NCBI GenBank assembly: GCA_002753095.1
Contig: PDZU01000010.1
Location: 1-57,871 of the forward strand
Source: Magnetococcales bacterium
GTDB lineage: Bacteria; Pseudomonadota; Magnetococcia; Magnetococcales; Magnetaquicoccaceae
Direction: 5' to 3'
Length of the DNA: 57,871 nucleotides
Under the pieces are notes generated by a model, which ran no database searches, had not been told where the DNA came from, and saw nothing but the letters and a program-made list of their open reading frames with translations. Position numbers and translations under genes: made by a program. This document shows, piece by piece, positions 1 to 13,519 of this stretch. Numbering within the stretch: position 1 is the stretch's first letter; each line of letters begins with the position of its first letter.

Positions 1-38
1 CCAGCTACTGCGACTTTATTGCTCCCGCTTGTACCCAT
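1..38 (-). CDS. Start of a gene running off the left edge
   Basis: On the minus strand an AGGAGG ribosome binding site lies five bases before an ATG at 38. The frame stays open to the edge and reads MGTSGSNKVAVAG. The strong Shine-Dalgarno match is the only reason to call it; thirteen residues are too few for a family. It would be the 5' end of a gene whose body lies outside the window. Confidence 0.4.
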   Translation of the reverse strand, partial: MGTSGSNKVAVA

Positions 39-386
39 CTCGACCTCCTGAAAAGGTTGTTTTCAGATAGAGTCTCACCTTTCAAAATCAATGGGTACCC
101 TGGGGAGAAATGGACGCTTACCCCGATGTACCAGGAAAAGTCCATCGTCGGGTGTCGGGCACTCTCGGCGCCGCACGTTGCTAGATTTTGAAGAGTGTGG
201 AGCGGTGCAAAAAACCGGAAGAAACAGGTTCCCTGTTGAGTCGAAAAGGCATGTATTCCTTTCACCTGCCTAACGGAACGAAACTGTATTGACGGCATTA
301 GGCCAGGCTCAACATCTCTTGGTCAAGATGGCGATTTTTGATCGTTTATCTGATTGAAATATATATAACAACCTATAAAACAAAAA
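39..386. other. Gene-free stretch left of kdpE
   Basis: No convincing coding frame was found. A 97-codon open frame on the minus strand has no recognisable composition or ribosome binding site. The part next to kdpE (about 345-386) is AT-rich. The stretch must hold the promoter of the partial gene at the left edge and the 3' end of the kdpE transcript; no clear hairpin plus T-run terminator was seen. Confidence 0.5.
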
Positions 387-1112
387 CTACCCCCCACACC
401 CTGCACTCTCCTGCAGGGTCAGGCGGTAGCCGATACCCGACTCGGTGAGAAAATACTTCGGTCGATTGGGATCCTGTTCCAGTTTGTGGCGCAGATGGGC
501 CATGTAGACCCGCAAATAGTGCTGTTTGGTGATGTGATTTGGCCCCCAGACGTCGCGCAACAGGGTCTGATGGGTCAAGACGCGCTCGGCATTACTCAAC
601 AGTTGCACCAGCAACCGGTATTCCAAAGCGGTCATGTGTACCATCTGGCCGTTGCGGGTCACCAAACGGTGCAACAAATTGACCTCAACCGTGCCAAAGC
701 GGACCACATTGGGTTCATCGGCACTGGGGCAGGCCGCCCGCCGCAACAGGGCCCGTACCCGTGCCAGCAGTTCCGGCACACCAAAGGGTTTGGTCAAATA
801 ATCATCGGCCCCCGCATCCAGGGCTGCCACTTTCTCTGCTTCGCTGCCCCGCGCCGATAAAATCAAGATCGGCAATTTGGACCAACTGCGCACATCCCGG
901 ATCAACTCAATCCCGTCTACATCCGGCAGCCCCAGATCCAGCACCAACAGATCTGGACGCCGTGTCCCCACCTCAATCAGGCCCCGCCTGCCACTCTCCG
1001 CTTCAACCACCACATAGTGCTCCCCCTCCAACACCATACGGACAAAACGGCGAATCTGCGCCTCATCCTCGATCATCACGATCAAGACCGCCGTGGACAC
1101 TCCCATGACCAT
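387..1112 (-). CDS. kdpE: KdpE-type response regulator of the potassium ATPase operon
   Basis: OmpR/PhoB-family regulator of 241 residues. The receiver shows the acidic pair at E15/D16, phospho-acceptor Asp59 in the LLVLDLGLPD context and a KPF switch lysine. A C-terminal winged helix follows, with a VWGP turn and a YLRVYMAHLRHKLE recognition segment. Together these are typical of KdpE, the partner of the KdpD kinase, which activates kdpFABC when potassium is limiting. Here kdpE is divergent from kdpFABCD instead of following kdpD, with 389 bp between them. I chose the ATG at 1112; an ATG two codons later is also possible. Family assignment is firm; partnership with the nearby KdpD is inferred from context. 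Confidence 0.93.
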   Translation of the reverse strand: MVMGVSTAVLIVMIEDEAQIRRFVRMVLEGEHYVVVEAESGRRGLIEVGTRRPDLLVLDLGLPDVDGIELIRDVRSWSKLPILILSARGSEAEKVAALDAGADDYLTKPFGVPELLARVRALLRRAACPSADEPNVVRFGTVEVNLLHRLVTRNGQMVHMTALEYRLLVQLLSNAERVLTHQTLLRDVWGPNHITKQHYLRVYMAHLRHKLEQDPNRPKYFLTESGIGYRLTLQESAGCGG

Positions 1113-1501
1113 GCTTGTACTCTCCCCCTGACAGACCAGAATTGCGCTCGTTGGTGCAGGGTAGCCGATCCAATATCAAATCGGTGCATAATGTTGCGAT
1201 ACAAACATTAAAAAATCGTCAACATCTTAAACAATTTAAATATATAAATTTATATCAGATCATGGAAATACTGTACATTTTAATTCAATTGGTATAAATA
1301 AAATAATATATATAATAAAATTTCACCACAAAGAGCCACCCTGCGCACCCGGCAGGGCAAGGCAGGCCGATAAAGGAACCATAAAATCGATTGGAGCCTG
1401 TTAACAATCATTTAATAGTACACACCCCCCTTTTGTGACACATTTTATCGCCCTTTCGATACCATGCTCTCCATCGCTCACCCTATTGCCAAGGAGTTGT
1501 T
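1113..1501. promoter_or_regulatory. Divergent control region between kdpE and the kdp operon
   Basis: Gene-free, with a very AT-rich core at about 1200-1325. It should hold the kdpE promoter on one strand and the kdp operon promoter on the other. KdpE boxes in other bacteria are T-rich, so the core is a reasonable place for one, but I cannot assign -35/-10 boxes with confidence. The last 60 bases before the first small ORF contain a TTGTGACA stretch that could be a weak -35. Confidence 0.45.
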
Positions 1502-1591
1502 ATGGATCTTTTATATTTACTTGTGGCTGTTGGTTTTTTCGTCTCTTCCGCCGCCATGGTCACCCTCTTTGAACGTACCAGGAGAGGCTGA
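1502..1591 (+). CDS. 29-residue membrane protein heading the kdp operon
   Basis: A tiny ORF, too short for ordinary gene callers. It begins MDLLYLLVAVGFFVSS and ends in the basic tail ERTRRG. A single hydrophobic helix fills residues 3-22. An AAGGAG-like ribosome binding site (caaggagttgtt) precedes the ATG. Its stop codon abuts the kdpF start directly (TGAATG), so the two are translationally coupled. Similar small ORFs with an MDxxYL start occur before kdpF in other proteobacteria, as far as I recall. It is not KdpF itself, because the next ORF fits that family better. The function is unknown; an accessory or stabilising subunit of the Kdp complex is a guess from position. Confidence 0.7.
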   Translation: MDLLYLLVAVGFFVSSAAMVTLFERTRRG

Positions 1592-1684
1592 ATGAATCCC
1601 CTCTATTTGATCGGGCTGCTCCTCTCCATCGCCGTGTTTCTCTATCTGGTCGTTGTGCTTTTTCTGCCGGAGAAATTTTCATGA
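1592..1684 (+). CDS. kdpF: KdpF, small stabilising subunit of the K+ ATPase
   Basis: Thirty residues: one transmembrane helix (about residues 4-24) followed by a short LPEKFS end. That end matches the conserved P-E-K/R-F tail of KdpF, the lipid-like subunit that sits against KdpA and KdpB. It starts immediately after the stop of the preceding small ORF and is followed 61 bases later by the kdpA ATG. The size (KdpF is usually 25-30 residues), single helix and position before kdpA support the call. Confidence 0.88.
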   Translation: MNPLYLIGLLLSIAVFLYLVVVLFLPEKFS

Positions 1685-1745
1685 ACCCTCTCTGCATAAG
1701 CACCCGGCCCGGCATCGTTCAACTCACTGAATGGAACCTGCACCC

Positions 1746-3551
1746 ATGACCATCAACAGCCTGTTGCAAATCACCTTTTACCTGTTGCTGCTCTTGCTGC
1801 TGGCCTGGCCCTTGGGGCTGTATATGGCCCGCATCTACACCGCAGCGCTGCCCAGGCCACTCTCCTGGCTGCACCCCCTGGAAAAAGGCTTCTACCGTCT
1901 GTGCGGCATCCGGGCCGATGAGGAGATGTCCTGGCAACGCTACGCCCATGCCGTCCTGGCCTTCAACCTGCTCGGCCTGTTGCTCCTCTACGCCCTGCAG
2001 CGTCTGCAATTGACCCTGCCTTTCAACCCCCAGGCCATGGCCAACCTGCCACCCGATCAATCCTTTAACGTGGCCGTCAGCTTCGCCACCAATACCAACT
2101 GGCAAAATTATGGGGGAGAATCCACCCTCTCCTATCTGGTGCAAATGGCCGGCTTGACCGTACAAAATTTTCTCTCCGCCGCAACCGGCATGGCCATCAT
2201 GGCCGCCTTGATGCGCGCCTTTACCCGTCGCGAGGCCGCTGCCATCGGTAACTTTTGGGTCGATATGGTGCGCTCTACCCTCTACCTTCTGCTCCCCTTA
2301 AGCCTGCTCCTGGCCCTGACGCTGGTCAGCCAGGGGGTGATCCAAAACTTCTCCCCCTACCAGAACGGCCAACTGCTGCAAGCGCTCGCCTACGAGGAAC
2401 CGCAAAACGGTCCCGATGGCCAACCCCTTAAAGATGAAAAAGGAGATGCGGTCACCGAACATAAAATCACCCGCGAACAGAGCATTGCCATGGGTCCGGT
2501 TGCCTCGCAGGTGGCCATCAAACAGTTGGGCACCAATGGCGGCGGCTTCTTCAACACCAACTCTGCCCATCCCCTGGAAAATCCCACCCCTCTCACCAAC
2601 CTCCTGGAGATGCTGGCCATCCTGCTCATCCCAGCCGCCTTTTGCATCGCCTTTGGTCGTTTTATCGGTGATACCCGGCAAGGGGTCGCCATCCTGGCCG
2701 CCATGACCCTGGTCTTTCTCTCCCTGCTGCTGCTCTGCCAGTGGGCCGAACAGTCCGGCAATCCCCTGCTGCAACGCCTGGGACTGCAAACAACGGCCTC
2801 CGAACAGGCCCCCGGCGGCAACATGGAAGGCAAAGAGTTACGCTTTGGTATTGTCAACTCCACCCTGTGGGCTACCGCCACGACAGCCGCCTCCAACGGT
2901 TCGGTCAACGCCATGCATGACTCCTTTACCCCCTTGGGCGGACTGGTACCCATGTGGTTGATGCAACTGGGTGAGGTGATCTTTGGCGGGGTCGGCTCTG
3001 GCCTGTACGGCATGATTGTTTTTGCCCTGGTTGCCGTCTTCGTCGCCGGGTTGATGATTGGCCGCACGCCGGAATATCTGGGCAAGAAAATTGAGGCGTT
3101 CGAGATTAAAATGGCCGCCGTCGCCGTCCTCACCCCCTGCTTTGCCACCCTGATCGGTACTGCCATCGCCGTGGTCAGCACCAGCGGACTGGCAGGCATC
3201 GCCAATCCGGGCATCCATGGTTTTTCGGAGATTCTCTACGCCTTCTCCTCCGCCGGCAACAACAACGGCAGCGCCTTCGGCGGCCTCTCCGTCAACACCC
3301 CTTTCTACAACTTTCTGCTGGGTCTGGCCATGCTCCTGGCCCGCTACTGGGTGATTATCCCGGTGCTGGCCATCGCCGGTTCGCTGGCGGGCAAAAAAAT
3401 CATCCCGGTCTCTGCCGGCACCTTGCCGACCCATACCCCGCTCTTCGTCCTGCTGCTCATCGGTACCGTGGTCGTGGTCGGCGCCTTGACCTTTCTGCCC
3501 GCCCTGGCCCTCGGTCCCATTGTCGAACAGGTTCGGATGTTCAACAGCTAA
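1746..3551 (+). CDS. kdpA: KdpA, K+-binding and translocating subunit
   Basis: About 601 residues with ten or so membrane helices. The four pore-loop signatures of the channel-like KdpA family are all visible: TNTNWQNYGGE, QLGTNGGGFFNTNSAHP, NSTLWATATTAASNGS and FSSAGNNNGSAFGG. These form the selectivity filter through which K+ enters before the KdpB cycle. The protein is longer than the 557-residue E. coli form because of an extended loop (DGQPLKDEKGDAVTEHK) also seen in other long KdpAs. I chose MTINSLLQ (1746) because KdpA normally begins only a few residues before its first helix; an in-frame ATG at 1731 would add five residues. Confidence 0.96.
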   Translation: MTINSLLQITFYLLLLLLLAWPLGLYMARIYTAALPRPLSWLHPLEKGFYRLCGIRADEEMSWQRYAHAVLAFNLLGLLLLYALQRLQLTLPFNPQAMANLPPDQSFNVAVSFATNTNWQNYGGESTLSYLVQMAGLTVQNFLSAATGMAIMAALMRAFTRREAAAIGNFWVDMVRSTLYLLLPLSLLLALTLVSQGVIQNFSPYQNGQLLQALAYEEPQNGPDGQPLKDEKGDAVTEHKITREQSIAMGPVASQVAIKQLGTNGGGFFNTNSAHPLENPTPLTNLLEMLAILLIPAAFCIAFGRFIGDTRQGVAILAAMTLVFLSLLLLCQWAEQSGNPLLQRLGLQTTASEQAPGGNMEGKELRFGIVNSTLWATATTAASNGSVNAMHDSFTPLGGLVPMWLMQLGEVIFGGVGSGLYGMIVFALVAVFVAGLMIGRTPEYLGKKIEAFEIKMAAVAVLTPCFATLIGTAIAVVSTSGLAGIANPGIHGFSEILYAFSSAGNNNGSAFGGLSVNTPFYNFLLGLAMLLARYWVIIPVLAIAGSLAGKKIIPVSAGTLPTHTPLFVLLLIGTVVVVGALTFLPALALGPIVEQVRMFNS

Positions 3552-3569
3552 TTTCTATTGAGATCAATC

Positions 3570-5633
3570 ATGAATGCGACACTCTCTCTGCTTGACCCGA
3601 CCCTCCTCAAGGAGGCCGCCTGGGAATCATGTAAACGACTGGCTCCCCAGTACCAGATCCGCAACCCGGTCATGTTTGTGGTCTGGCTCGGCAGCCTGTT
3701 TACCAGCATGCTGGCCGTGCAGGCTCTGTTGGGCCAAGGCGAAGCCCCTTTCTGGTTCATCCTGACCATCTCTCTGTGGCTCTGGTTTACCGTGCTTTTC
3801 GCCAATTTTGCCGAAGCCATGGCCGAAGGGCGCGGCAAAGCGCAAGCCGCCGCCCTGAAAGGGTTGCGTAAGACAGTCATGGCCAAAAAACTGCAGGAAC
3901 CCCACCCCAACGCCCAGTGGGGCAGCGTCCCCTCTGAATCTCTTGGCAAAGGGGATCTGGTTCTGGTCACCGCCGGGGAGATCATCCCCGGTGACGGCGA
4001 GGTGATCGAAGGGGTTGCCTCGGTGGATGAATCGGCCATCACCGGCGAATCGGCGCCGGTCATCCGCGAATCAGGCGGTGATTTTTCCGCTGTTACCGGT
4101 GGCACCCGTGTCCTCTCTGACTGGCTGGTGGTCCGTATCACCGTCAATCCGGGGGATACCTTCCTCGACCGCATGATTCGCATGGTGGAGGGCGCCAAAC
4201 GACAAAAGACCCCCAACGAAATTGCCCTGACTATCCTCTTGGTCAAACTGACCCTGGTGTTTCTGCTGGCCACCGTCACCCTACTGCCCTTCTCCCTCTA
4301 CAGTGTCGCCAGCGCCCAGAGCGGAGAAGCGGTCTCGGTCACCGTCCTGGTGGCCCTGCTGGTCTGTCTGATCCCCACCACCATCGGCGGCCTGCTCTCG
4401 GCCATCGGCGTGGCAGGCATGAGCCGTATGATGGAAAAAAATGTCATCGCCACCTCCGGCAAGGCGGTGGAGGCCGCCGGTGATGTGGATGTGTTGATGC
4501 TGGACAAAACCGGCACCATCACCCTGGGCAACCGTCAGGCGGCCCAACTGCTGCCCGCCCAGGGGGTCAGCGAACGGGAGTTGGCACAAGCCGCCCTGCT
4601 CTCTTCCCTGGCCGACGAAACCCCGGAAGGGCGCTCCATCGTCACCCTGGCCAAGGAAAAGCTGCAACAACGGGGCCGCGACATCCATGCCGAAGGGGCC
4701 AGTTTTGTCCACTTTACGGCACAAACCCGCATGAGCGGTATCGACTGGCAGGGCCGATCCATCCGCAAGGGGGCTGCCGAGGCGGTGCGGCGTCATGTGG
4801 AGTCCATCGGCGGTTTTTGGCCGGAGATTATCCAGTACAGCGTCGATGAGGTGGCCCGTCGTGGTTCCACCCCCCTGGTGGTGGCCGAAGATAATCGGGT
4901 ATTGGGGGTGATCGAGCTCAAGGATATTGTCAAAGGCGGCATTCGGGAGCGTTTTGCCGAACTGCGCCGCATGGGCATCAAAACCGTGATGATCACCGGC
5001 GACAACCGTCTGACCGCCGCTGCCATCGCTGCCGAAGCCGGGGTGGATGATTTTCTCGCCGAGGCTACACCAGAGGCCAAGCTGCAACTGATCCGGCAGT
5101 ATCAGCAGGAAGGGCGGTTGGTGGCCATGACCGGCGATGGCACCAACGATGCCCCGGCCCTGGCCCAGGCCGATGTGGCCGTGGCCATGAATACCGGCAC
5201 CCAGGCCGCCAAAGAGGCGGGCAACATGGTGGATCTGGACTCCAACCCCACCAAACTGATCGAGGTGGTGGAAACCGGCAAACAGATGCTGATGACCCGT
5301 GGTGCCTTGACCACCTTTTCCATTGCCAACGATGTGGCCAAATATTTTGCCATCATCCCTGCCGCCTTTGCCGCCACCTATCCCGATCTGAATATTTTCA
5401 ACATCATGGGGCTGGCTACTCCCGCTTCGGCCATCCTTTCGGCGGTGATCTTCAACGCCCTGATCATCATTGCCCTGATTCCTCTGGCCTTGAAGGGGGT
5501 GCCCTATCGGGCCATTGGCGCCGCCGCACTGCTGCGCCGCAATCTGTTGATCTATGGTCTGGGTGGCCTGTTGGTACCCTTTGTCGCCATCAAGGCCATT
5601 GATCTGCTTTTGGTCGCCCTGCACATCTCCTAA
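3570..5633 (+). CDS. kdpB: KdpB, P-type ATPase catalytic subunit
   Basis: 687 residues. The P-type ATPase landmarks occur in order: the actuator motif TGESAPV, the phosphorylation loop DKTGTIT, the nucleotide-domain KGAAEAV, the hinge [14 protein letters not shown] and [16 protein letters not shown], followed by the KdpB-specific [23 protein letters not shown] split over the P-domain. It hydrolyses ATP to drive K+ uptake through KdpA. A TTG in frame lies four codons upstream; the ATG at 3570 is preferred. It lies 18 bases after kdpA and 12 before kdpC, clearly one operon. Confidence 0.97.
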   Translation: MNATLSLLDPTLLKEAAWESCKRLAPQYQIRNPVMFVVWLGSLFTSMLAVQALLGQGEAPFWFILTISLWLWFTVLFANFAEAMAEGRGKAQAAALKGLRKTVMAKKLQEPHPNAQWGSVPSESLGKGDLVLVTAGEIIPGDGEVIEGVASVDESAITGESAPVIRESGGDFSAVTGGTRVLSDWLVVRITVNPGDTFLDRMIRMVEGAKRQKTPNEIALTILLVKLTLVFLLATVTLLPFSLYSVASAQSGEAVSVTVLVALLVCLIPTTIGGLLSAIGVAGMSRMMEKNVIATSGKAVEAAGDVDVLMLDKTGTITLGNRQAAQLLPAQGVSERELAQAALLSSLADETPEGRSIVTLAKEKLQQRGRDIHAEGASFVHFTAQTRMSGIDWQGRSIRKGAAEAVRRHVESIGGFWPEIIQYSVDEVARRGSTPLVVAEDNRVLGVIELKDIVKGGIRERFAELRRMGIKTVMITGDNRLTAAAIAAEAGVDDFLAEATPEAKLQLIRQYQQEGRLVAMTGDGTNDAPALAQADVAVAMNTGTQAAKEAGNMVDLDSNPTKLIEVVETGKQMLMTRGALTTFSIANDVAKYFAIIPAAFAATYPDLNIFNIMGLATPASAILSAVIFNALIIIALIPLALKGVPYRAIGAAALLRRNLLIYGLGGLLVPFVAIKAIDLLLVALHIS

Positions 5634-5645
5634 AGGATCATACCC

Positions 5646-6224
5646 ATGCTCAAAGAGTTGAAACCTGCCCTGCTGATGCTTACCCTGATGACCCTTTTGA
5701 CCGGCGCGCTCTATCCGGCCCTGGTCACCGCTCTGGCGCACTGGCTTTTTCCCTGGCAGGCGGCGGGCAGTCTGCTGACCGTCAAGGGGGAGGTAGTCGG
5801 CTCCGAACTGGTCGGGCAAAGTTTTTCCGAGCCGCGTTATTTTTGGGGCCGTCCGTCGGCCACTGCCCCCATGAGCCATAACGGCGCCGCTTCGGCAGCC
5901 ACCAACCTGGGACCGCTCAATCCCACCCTGACCGAGACCATACGCGCCCGCATGCAAACCCTGCAGGAGAGTGATCCCGGCCAGAGCGCCCCCATTCCGG
6001 TGGATCTGGTCACCAGTTCTGCTAGCGGTCTGGATCCCCATATCAGCGTGGCCGCCGCCCTCTGGCAACTGCCCCGCGTGGCCCGCACGCGGGGTCTCTC
6101 CGAACAAACCGTCTTGCACCTGTTGCAACAGCATACCCAGGAGCGCACCTGGGGCATCCTGGGAGAGAGGCGCGTCAATGTCCTGACCTTGAACTTGGCC
6201 CTGGATCAGCGGACCCAACCCTGA
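5646..6224 (+). CDS. kdpC: KdpC, accessory subunit of the K+ ATPase
   Basis: 192 residues, the normal KdpC length. One N-terminal helix (LKPALLMLTLMTLLTGALYP) is followed by the family's periplasmic domain with YFWGRPSAT, the SAATNLGPLNP patch and the SASGLDPHIS motif. KdpC contacts KdpA and KdpB and raises ATP affinity. An AAAGGA ribosome binding site lies ahead of the ATG. It is the fifth gene of the operon. Confidence 0.95.
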   Translation: MLKELKPALLMLTLMTLLTGALYPALVTALAHWLFPWQAAGSLLTVKGEVVGSELVGQSFSEPRYFWGRPSATAPMSHNGAASAATNLGPLNPTLTETIRARMQTLQESDPGQSAPIPVDLVTSSASGLDPHISVAAALWQLPRVARTRGLSEQTVLHLLQQHTQERTWGILGERRVNVLTLNLALDQRTQP

Positions 6225-6259
6225 GCACACCCCTGACCACCTCTTCGGAGAGAGCGCCC

Positions 6260-8950
6260 ATGTCTCATGACCCCACCACCCTTGCCCGCCCCAATCCCGA
6301 TGCCCTGCTGGCCCGTCTGGAGGCGGAAACAGAGCGGCAACAACGCGGCAAGCTGAAAATTTTTTTCGGGGCCTGCCCCGGTGTCGGCAAAACCTTCGCC
6401 ATGCTGACGGCGGCCAGGAGTCTGCACGCCCAGGGCGTGTCGCTCCTGGCCGGGGTGGTGGAGACACATGGTCGCCGCGAAACCGCTGAACTTCTGCAAC
6501 AACTGCCCCTGCTGCCCCGACTGCAGATCACCTACAAGGGGCATCAACTGGAGGAGTTTGACCTGGATGCCGCCCTGTTGCACAAACCCCAACTGATTTT
6601 GATCGACGAACTGGCCCACTCCAACGCGCCAGGCAGTCGTCACCCCAAACGCTGGCAGGACATCATCGAACTGCTGGCCGCCGGGATTGATGTCTACACG
6701 ACCGTCAACGTGCAGCACATCGAAAGCCTCAATGATGTGGTTGGCAAGATCACCGGCATTCGGGTCATGGAGCGGGTGCCGGACCATGTCATCGATCAGG
6801 CCGATGAGATGGTCCTGGTCGATCTGCCCCCGGAGGAGTTGCTGCAACGACTGCGCGAAGGCAAGGTTTACATTCCCAGGCAGGCCGAACGGGCCATGGA
6901 CCATTTTTTTCGCAAGGGCAATCTGCTGGCGTTGCGGGAACTGGCCTTGCGCCGCACCGCCGACCGGGTGGATGGAGATGTGCGCGCCTGGCGCCGGGAA
7001 AGCGCGGTCAGCACCGTCTGGCCAACCAGGGAAGCGGTGCTGGTCTGCGTGGGACCGGGACCGGACAGCGAAAAATTGGTCCGTCGTGCTGCCCTGCGTG
7101 CCAACCGTACCGGCGCCCCCTGGCATGCCATCGCCATCGAAACCCCAGCCCAGCACAACCTGCCCGCAAGCGCCCAGGCCCGCATTCTGGCTGTGCTCAA
7201 GTTGGCGGCAGAACTGGGGGCCAAAACCGCCAATCCTGCCGGCTCGGATGCTGTAGAAATTGCCATCGCCTACGCCCGCGAACAAAATCTGGGCACCATT
7301 CTGGTCGGGCGGGACCGTTACCGCCGCCTGCCCTGGCAGCATAGTTTTGCCGAACGCCTGGGCCGTCTGGCCCCGGATCTGGAGTTGCTGCAGATCGCCC
7401 GCGAGGAAGAGAATGGCCCCCCTGCCAGCAGGCAGGCGCCCGCCACGGCACACAGCACAGAGACACGACGGAGCTACTCCATCGCCCTGCTGGGCGTCGC
7501 TCTGGCCACACTGCTTAGCCTACCCCTGCAAGCGAAGCTGGATCCGGCCAATATCGTTATGATTTTTCTGCTCTCGGTGGTCTTTACCGCCCTGCGGGCT
7601 GGCCGAAAACCGGCCATTCTGGCTGCCTTTCTCTCCGTCGCCTCGTTCGACTTTTTTTTCGTTCCCCCCTTTCTCACCTTTGCCGTCAGCGATGCCCAAT
7701 ATCTGGTCACCTTTGCGGTCATGCTGATCGTCGCCCTGCTCATCGGCCAACTGACTGCCGGGCTGCGCTTTCAGGCCATCAACGCCAGCACGCGGGAAAA
7801 ACGGGTCCAGGCGCTCTATGAAATGTCCCGTGATCTCTCCAGCGCCCTGGGGGTGGCCCAGATTGTCGCCATCACCCAGCGTTTTATCCAGCAGAGCTTC
7901 GACGCCGACGCCTTTCTCTTTCTCCCCAACGCGGCAGAAAAGTTATTCCTGGCCGAGGGCTGCCAACCGCACGCCCAGCTTGACCCCGGCATCGCCCAGT
8001 GGAGTTTTGACCACGGCCAAAGCGCTGGCTCTGGCAGCGACACCTTGCCTGCCGCCCCCGCCCTGTATCTGCCTTTGCAAGCACCCACGCGCCTGTGTGG
8101 GATTCTGACCATTCTGCCCCACGAAAAAAGTCTTGCCCTGCCCCCCACACAGCAACAGCTTCTGGAGACCAGTGCCCACCTGATTGCCATCGCCTTGGAG
8201 CGGATCCATTATGTTCACCTGACACAACAGGCACAGATGAATATCGAGTCGGAACGGTTGCGCAACTCTCTGTTGTCCGCCATCTCGCACGACATACGCA
8301 CCCCGCTTACGGTCATTGCCGGTCTGGCCGATGCCATGCGTGTCGCCAATCCGCCCCTTGCTCCGCCCCATTGCGATCTTGTTGTCGCCATCCGCGATGA
8401 GGTAACCCGTACCACCACCATGGTCAATAATCTGCTGGACATGGCGCGCATGCACCTGGGACAGGTTACCTTGAAACAGGAGTGGCAAACCCTGGAAGAG
8501 ATTATCGGTGTCAGCATGAACCGCTGTGCCCACCTCCTGCATCGCCACGCCGTACACATCGATCTGCCCGACAACCTCCCTCTGTTCCAGGGGGACAGCG
8601 GCCTATTGGAACGTGTTTTCAACAATCTGCTGGAAAACGCTGCCAAACACACCCCGCCCGGCAGCCAGATTACCCTTACGGCCAACCATCAGGGGGGCAA
8701 ACTGTGTATCGCGTTGTGCGATAATGGACCGGGTCTGCCGGAAGGTTTGGAAAAGAAGATTTTCGAGAAGTTTACCCGTGGAAACGCGGCCTCACCCGTG
8801 CCCGGCTTCGGCCTGGGACTGGCCATCGTGCGCGCCATCATCGAGGCCCATAGCGGCAGCGTACAGGCGCACAACAACCCACAAGGGGGCGCCTGCTTTT
8901 TGCTCACCCTGCCCGCCGATACCCAACCGGAACTGCCGGAGGAGGTTTGA
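6260..8950 (+). CDS. kdpD: KdpD turgor/potassium sensor histidine kinase
   Basis: 896 residues with the full KdpD layout. The N-terminal KdpD domain has a Walker A (GACPGVGKT, about residues 36-44) and a Walker B-like LILIDELAHSN. A universal-stress-like domain lies at about 250-370, and four closely spaced membrane helices (DUF4118) at about 410-510, including SFDFFFVPPFLTF. A GAF-like stretch follows, then HisKA with SHDIRTPL and phospho-acceptor His near residue 677, then HATPase with NLLENAAKH and GFGLGLAIV boxes. It phosphorylates KdpE. It ends the kdp operon, with an AGAGAG-type ribosome binding site 36 bases after kdpC. Confidence 0.95.
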   Translation: MSHDPTTLARPNPDALLARLEAETERQQRGKLKIFFGACPGVGKTFAMLTAARSLHAQGVSLLAGVVETHGRRETAELLQQLPLLPRLQITYKGHQLEEFDLDAALLHKPQLILIDELAHSNAPGSRHPKRWQDIIELLAAGIDVYTTVNVQHIESLNDVVGKITGIRVMERVPDHVIDQADEMVLVDLPPEELLQRLREGKVYIPRQAERAMDHFFRKGNLLALRELALRRTADRVDGDVRAWRRESAVSTVWPTREAVLVCVGPGPDSEKLVRRAALRANRTGAPWHAIAIETPAQHNLPASAQARILAVLKLAAELGAKTANPAGSDAVEIAIAYAREQNLGTILVGRDRYRRLPWQHSFAERLGRLAPDLELLQIAREEENGPPASRQAPATAHSTETRRSYSIALLGVALATLLSLPLQAKLDPANIVMIFLLSVVFTALRAGRKPAILAAFLSVASFDFFFVPPFLTFAVSDAQYLVTFAVMLIVALLIGQLTAGLRFQAINASTREKRVQALYEMSRDLSSALGVAQIVAITQRFIQQSFDADAFLFLPNAAEKLFLAEGCQPHAQLDPGIAQWSFDHGQSAGSGSDTLPAAPALYLPLQAPTRLCGILTILPHEKSLALPPTQQQLLETSAHLIAIALERIHYVHLTQQAQMNIESERLRNSLLSAISHDIRTPLTVIAGLADAMRVANPPLAPPHCDLVVAIRDEVTRTTTMVNNLLDMARMHLGQVTLKQEWQTLEEIIGVSMNRCAHLLHRHAVHIDLPDNLPLFQGDSGLLERVFNNLLENAAKHTPPGSQITLTANHQGGKLCIALCDNGPGLPEGLEKKIFEKFTRGNAASPVPGFGLGLAIVRAIIEAHSGSVQAHNNPQGGACFLLTLPADTQPELPEEV

Positions 8951-8964
8951 CTTGACAATTCTAC

Positions 8965-8995
8965 GGCAATGACGGCTTACAACGGCCGTCTTGCC
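8965..8995 (+). terminator. Hairpin after kdpD
   Basis: GGCAATGACGGC and GCCGTCTTGCC form an 11-pair stem with one bulge, 14 bases after the kdpD stop codon. No T-run follows (a C-run does), so it is a weak intrinsic terminator or an mRNA-end stabiliser. Confidence 0.45.
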
Positions 8996-9110
8996 TGATT
9001 CGCCCCCCCCGCAGTGATACAGTTTCCCGTTTGTCCAAGGCATGCTTCTGCTTTAAGATCATGCATGAAACTGCCGTACCCTGTTAACCATACCTGCTTT
9101 TGGAAAACGC

Positions 9111-13506
<4,396 letters not shown>

Positions 13507-13519
13507 GGAAGTTGCCCGT

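Noticed and set aside
5..298. 97-codon open frame at the left edge
   Set aside because: No motif, no ribosome binding site and a different frame from the better supported start at 38.
4281..6467. 728-codon open frame on the minus strand
   Set aside because: It is antisense to kdpB, kdpC and the start of kdpD, whose protein motifs are unmistakable; its Gly/Gln/His-rich composition is the mirror of a GC-rich coding frame.
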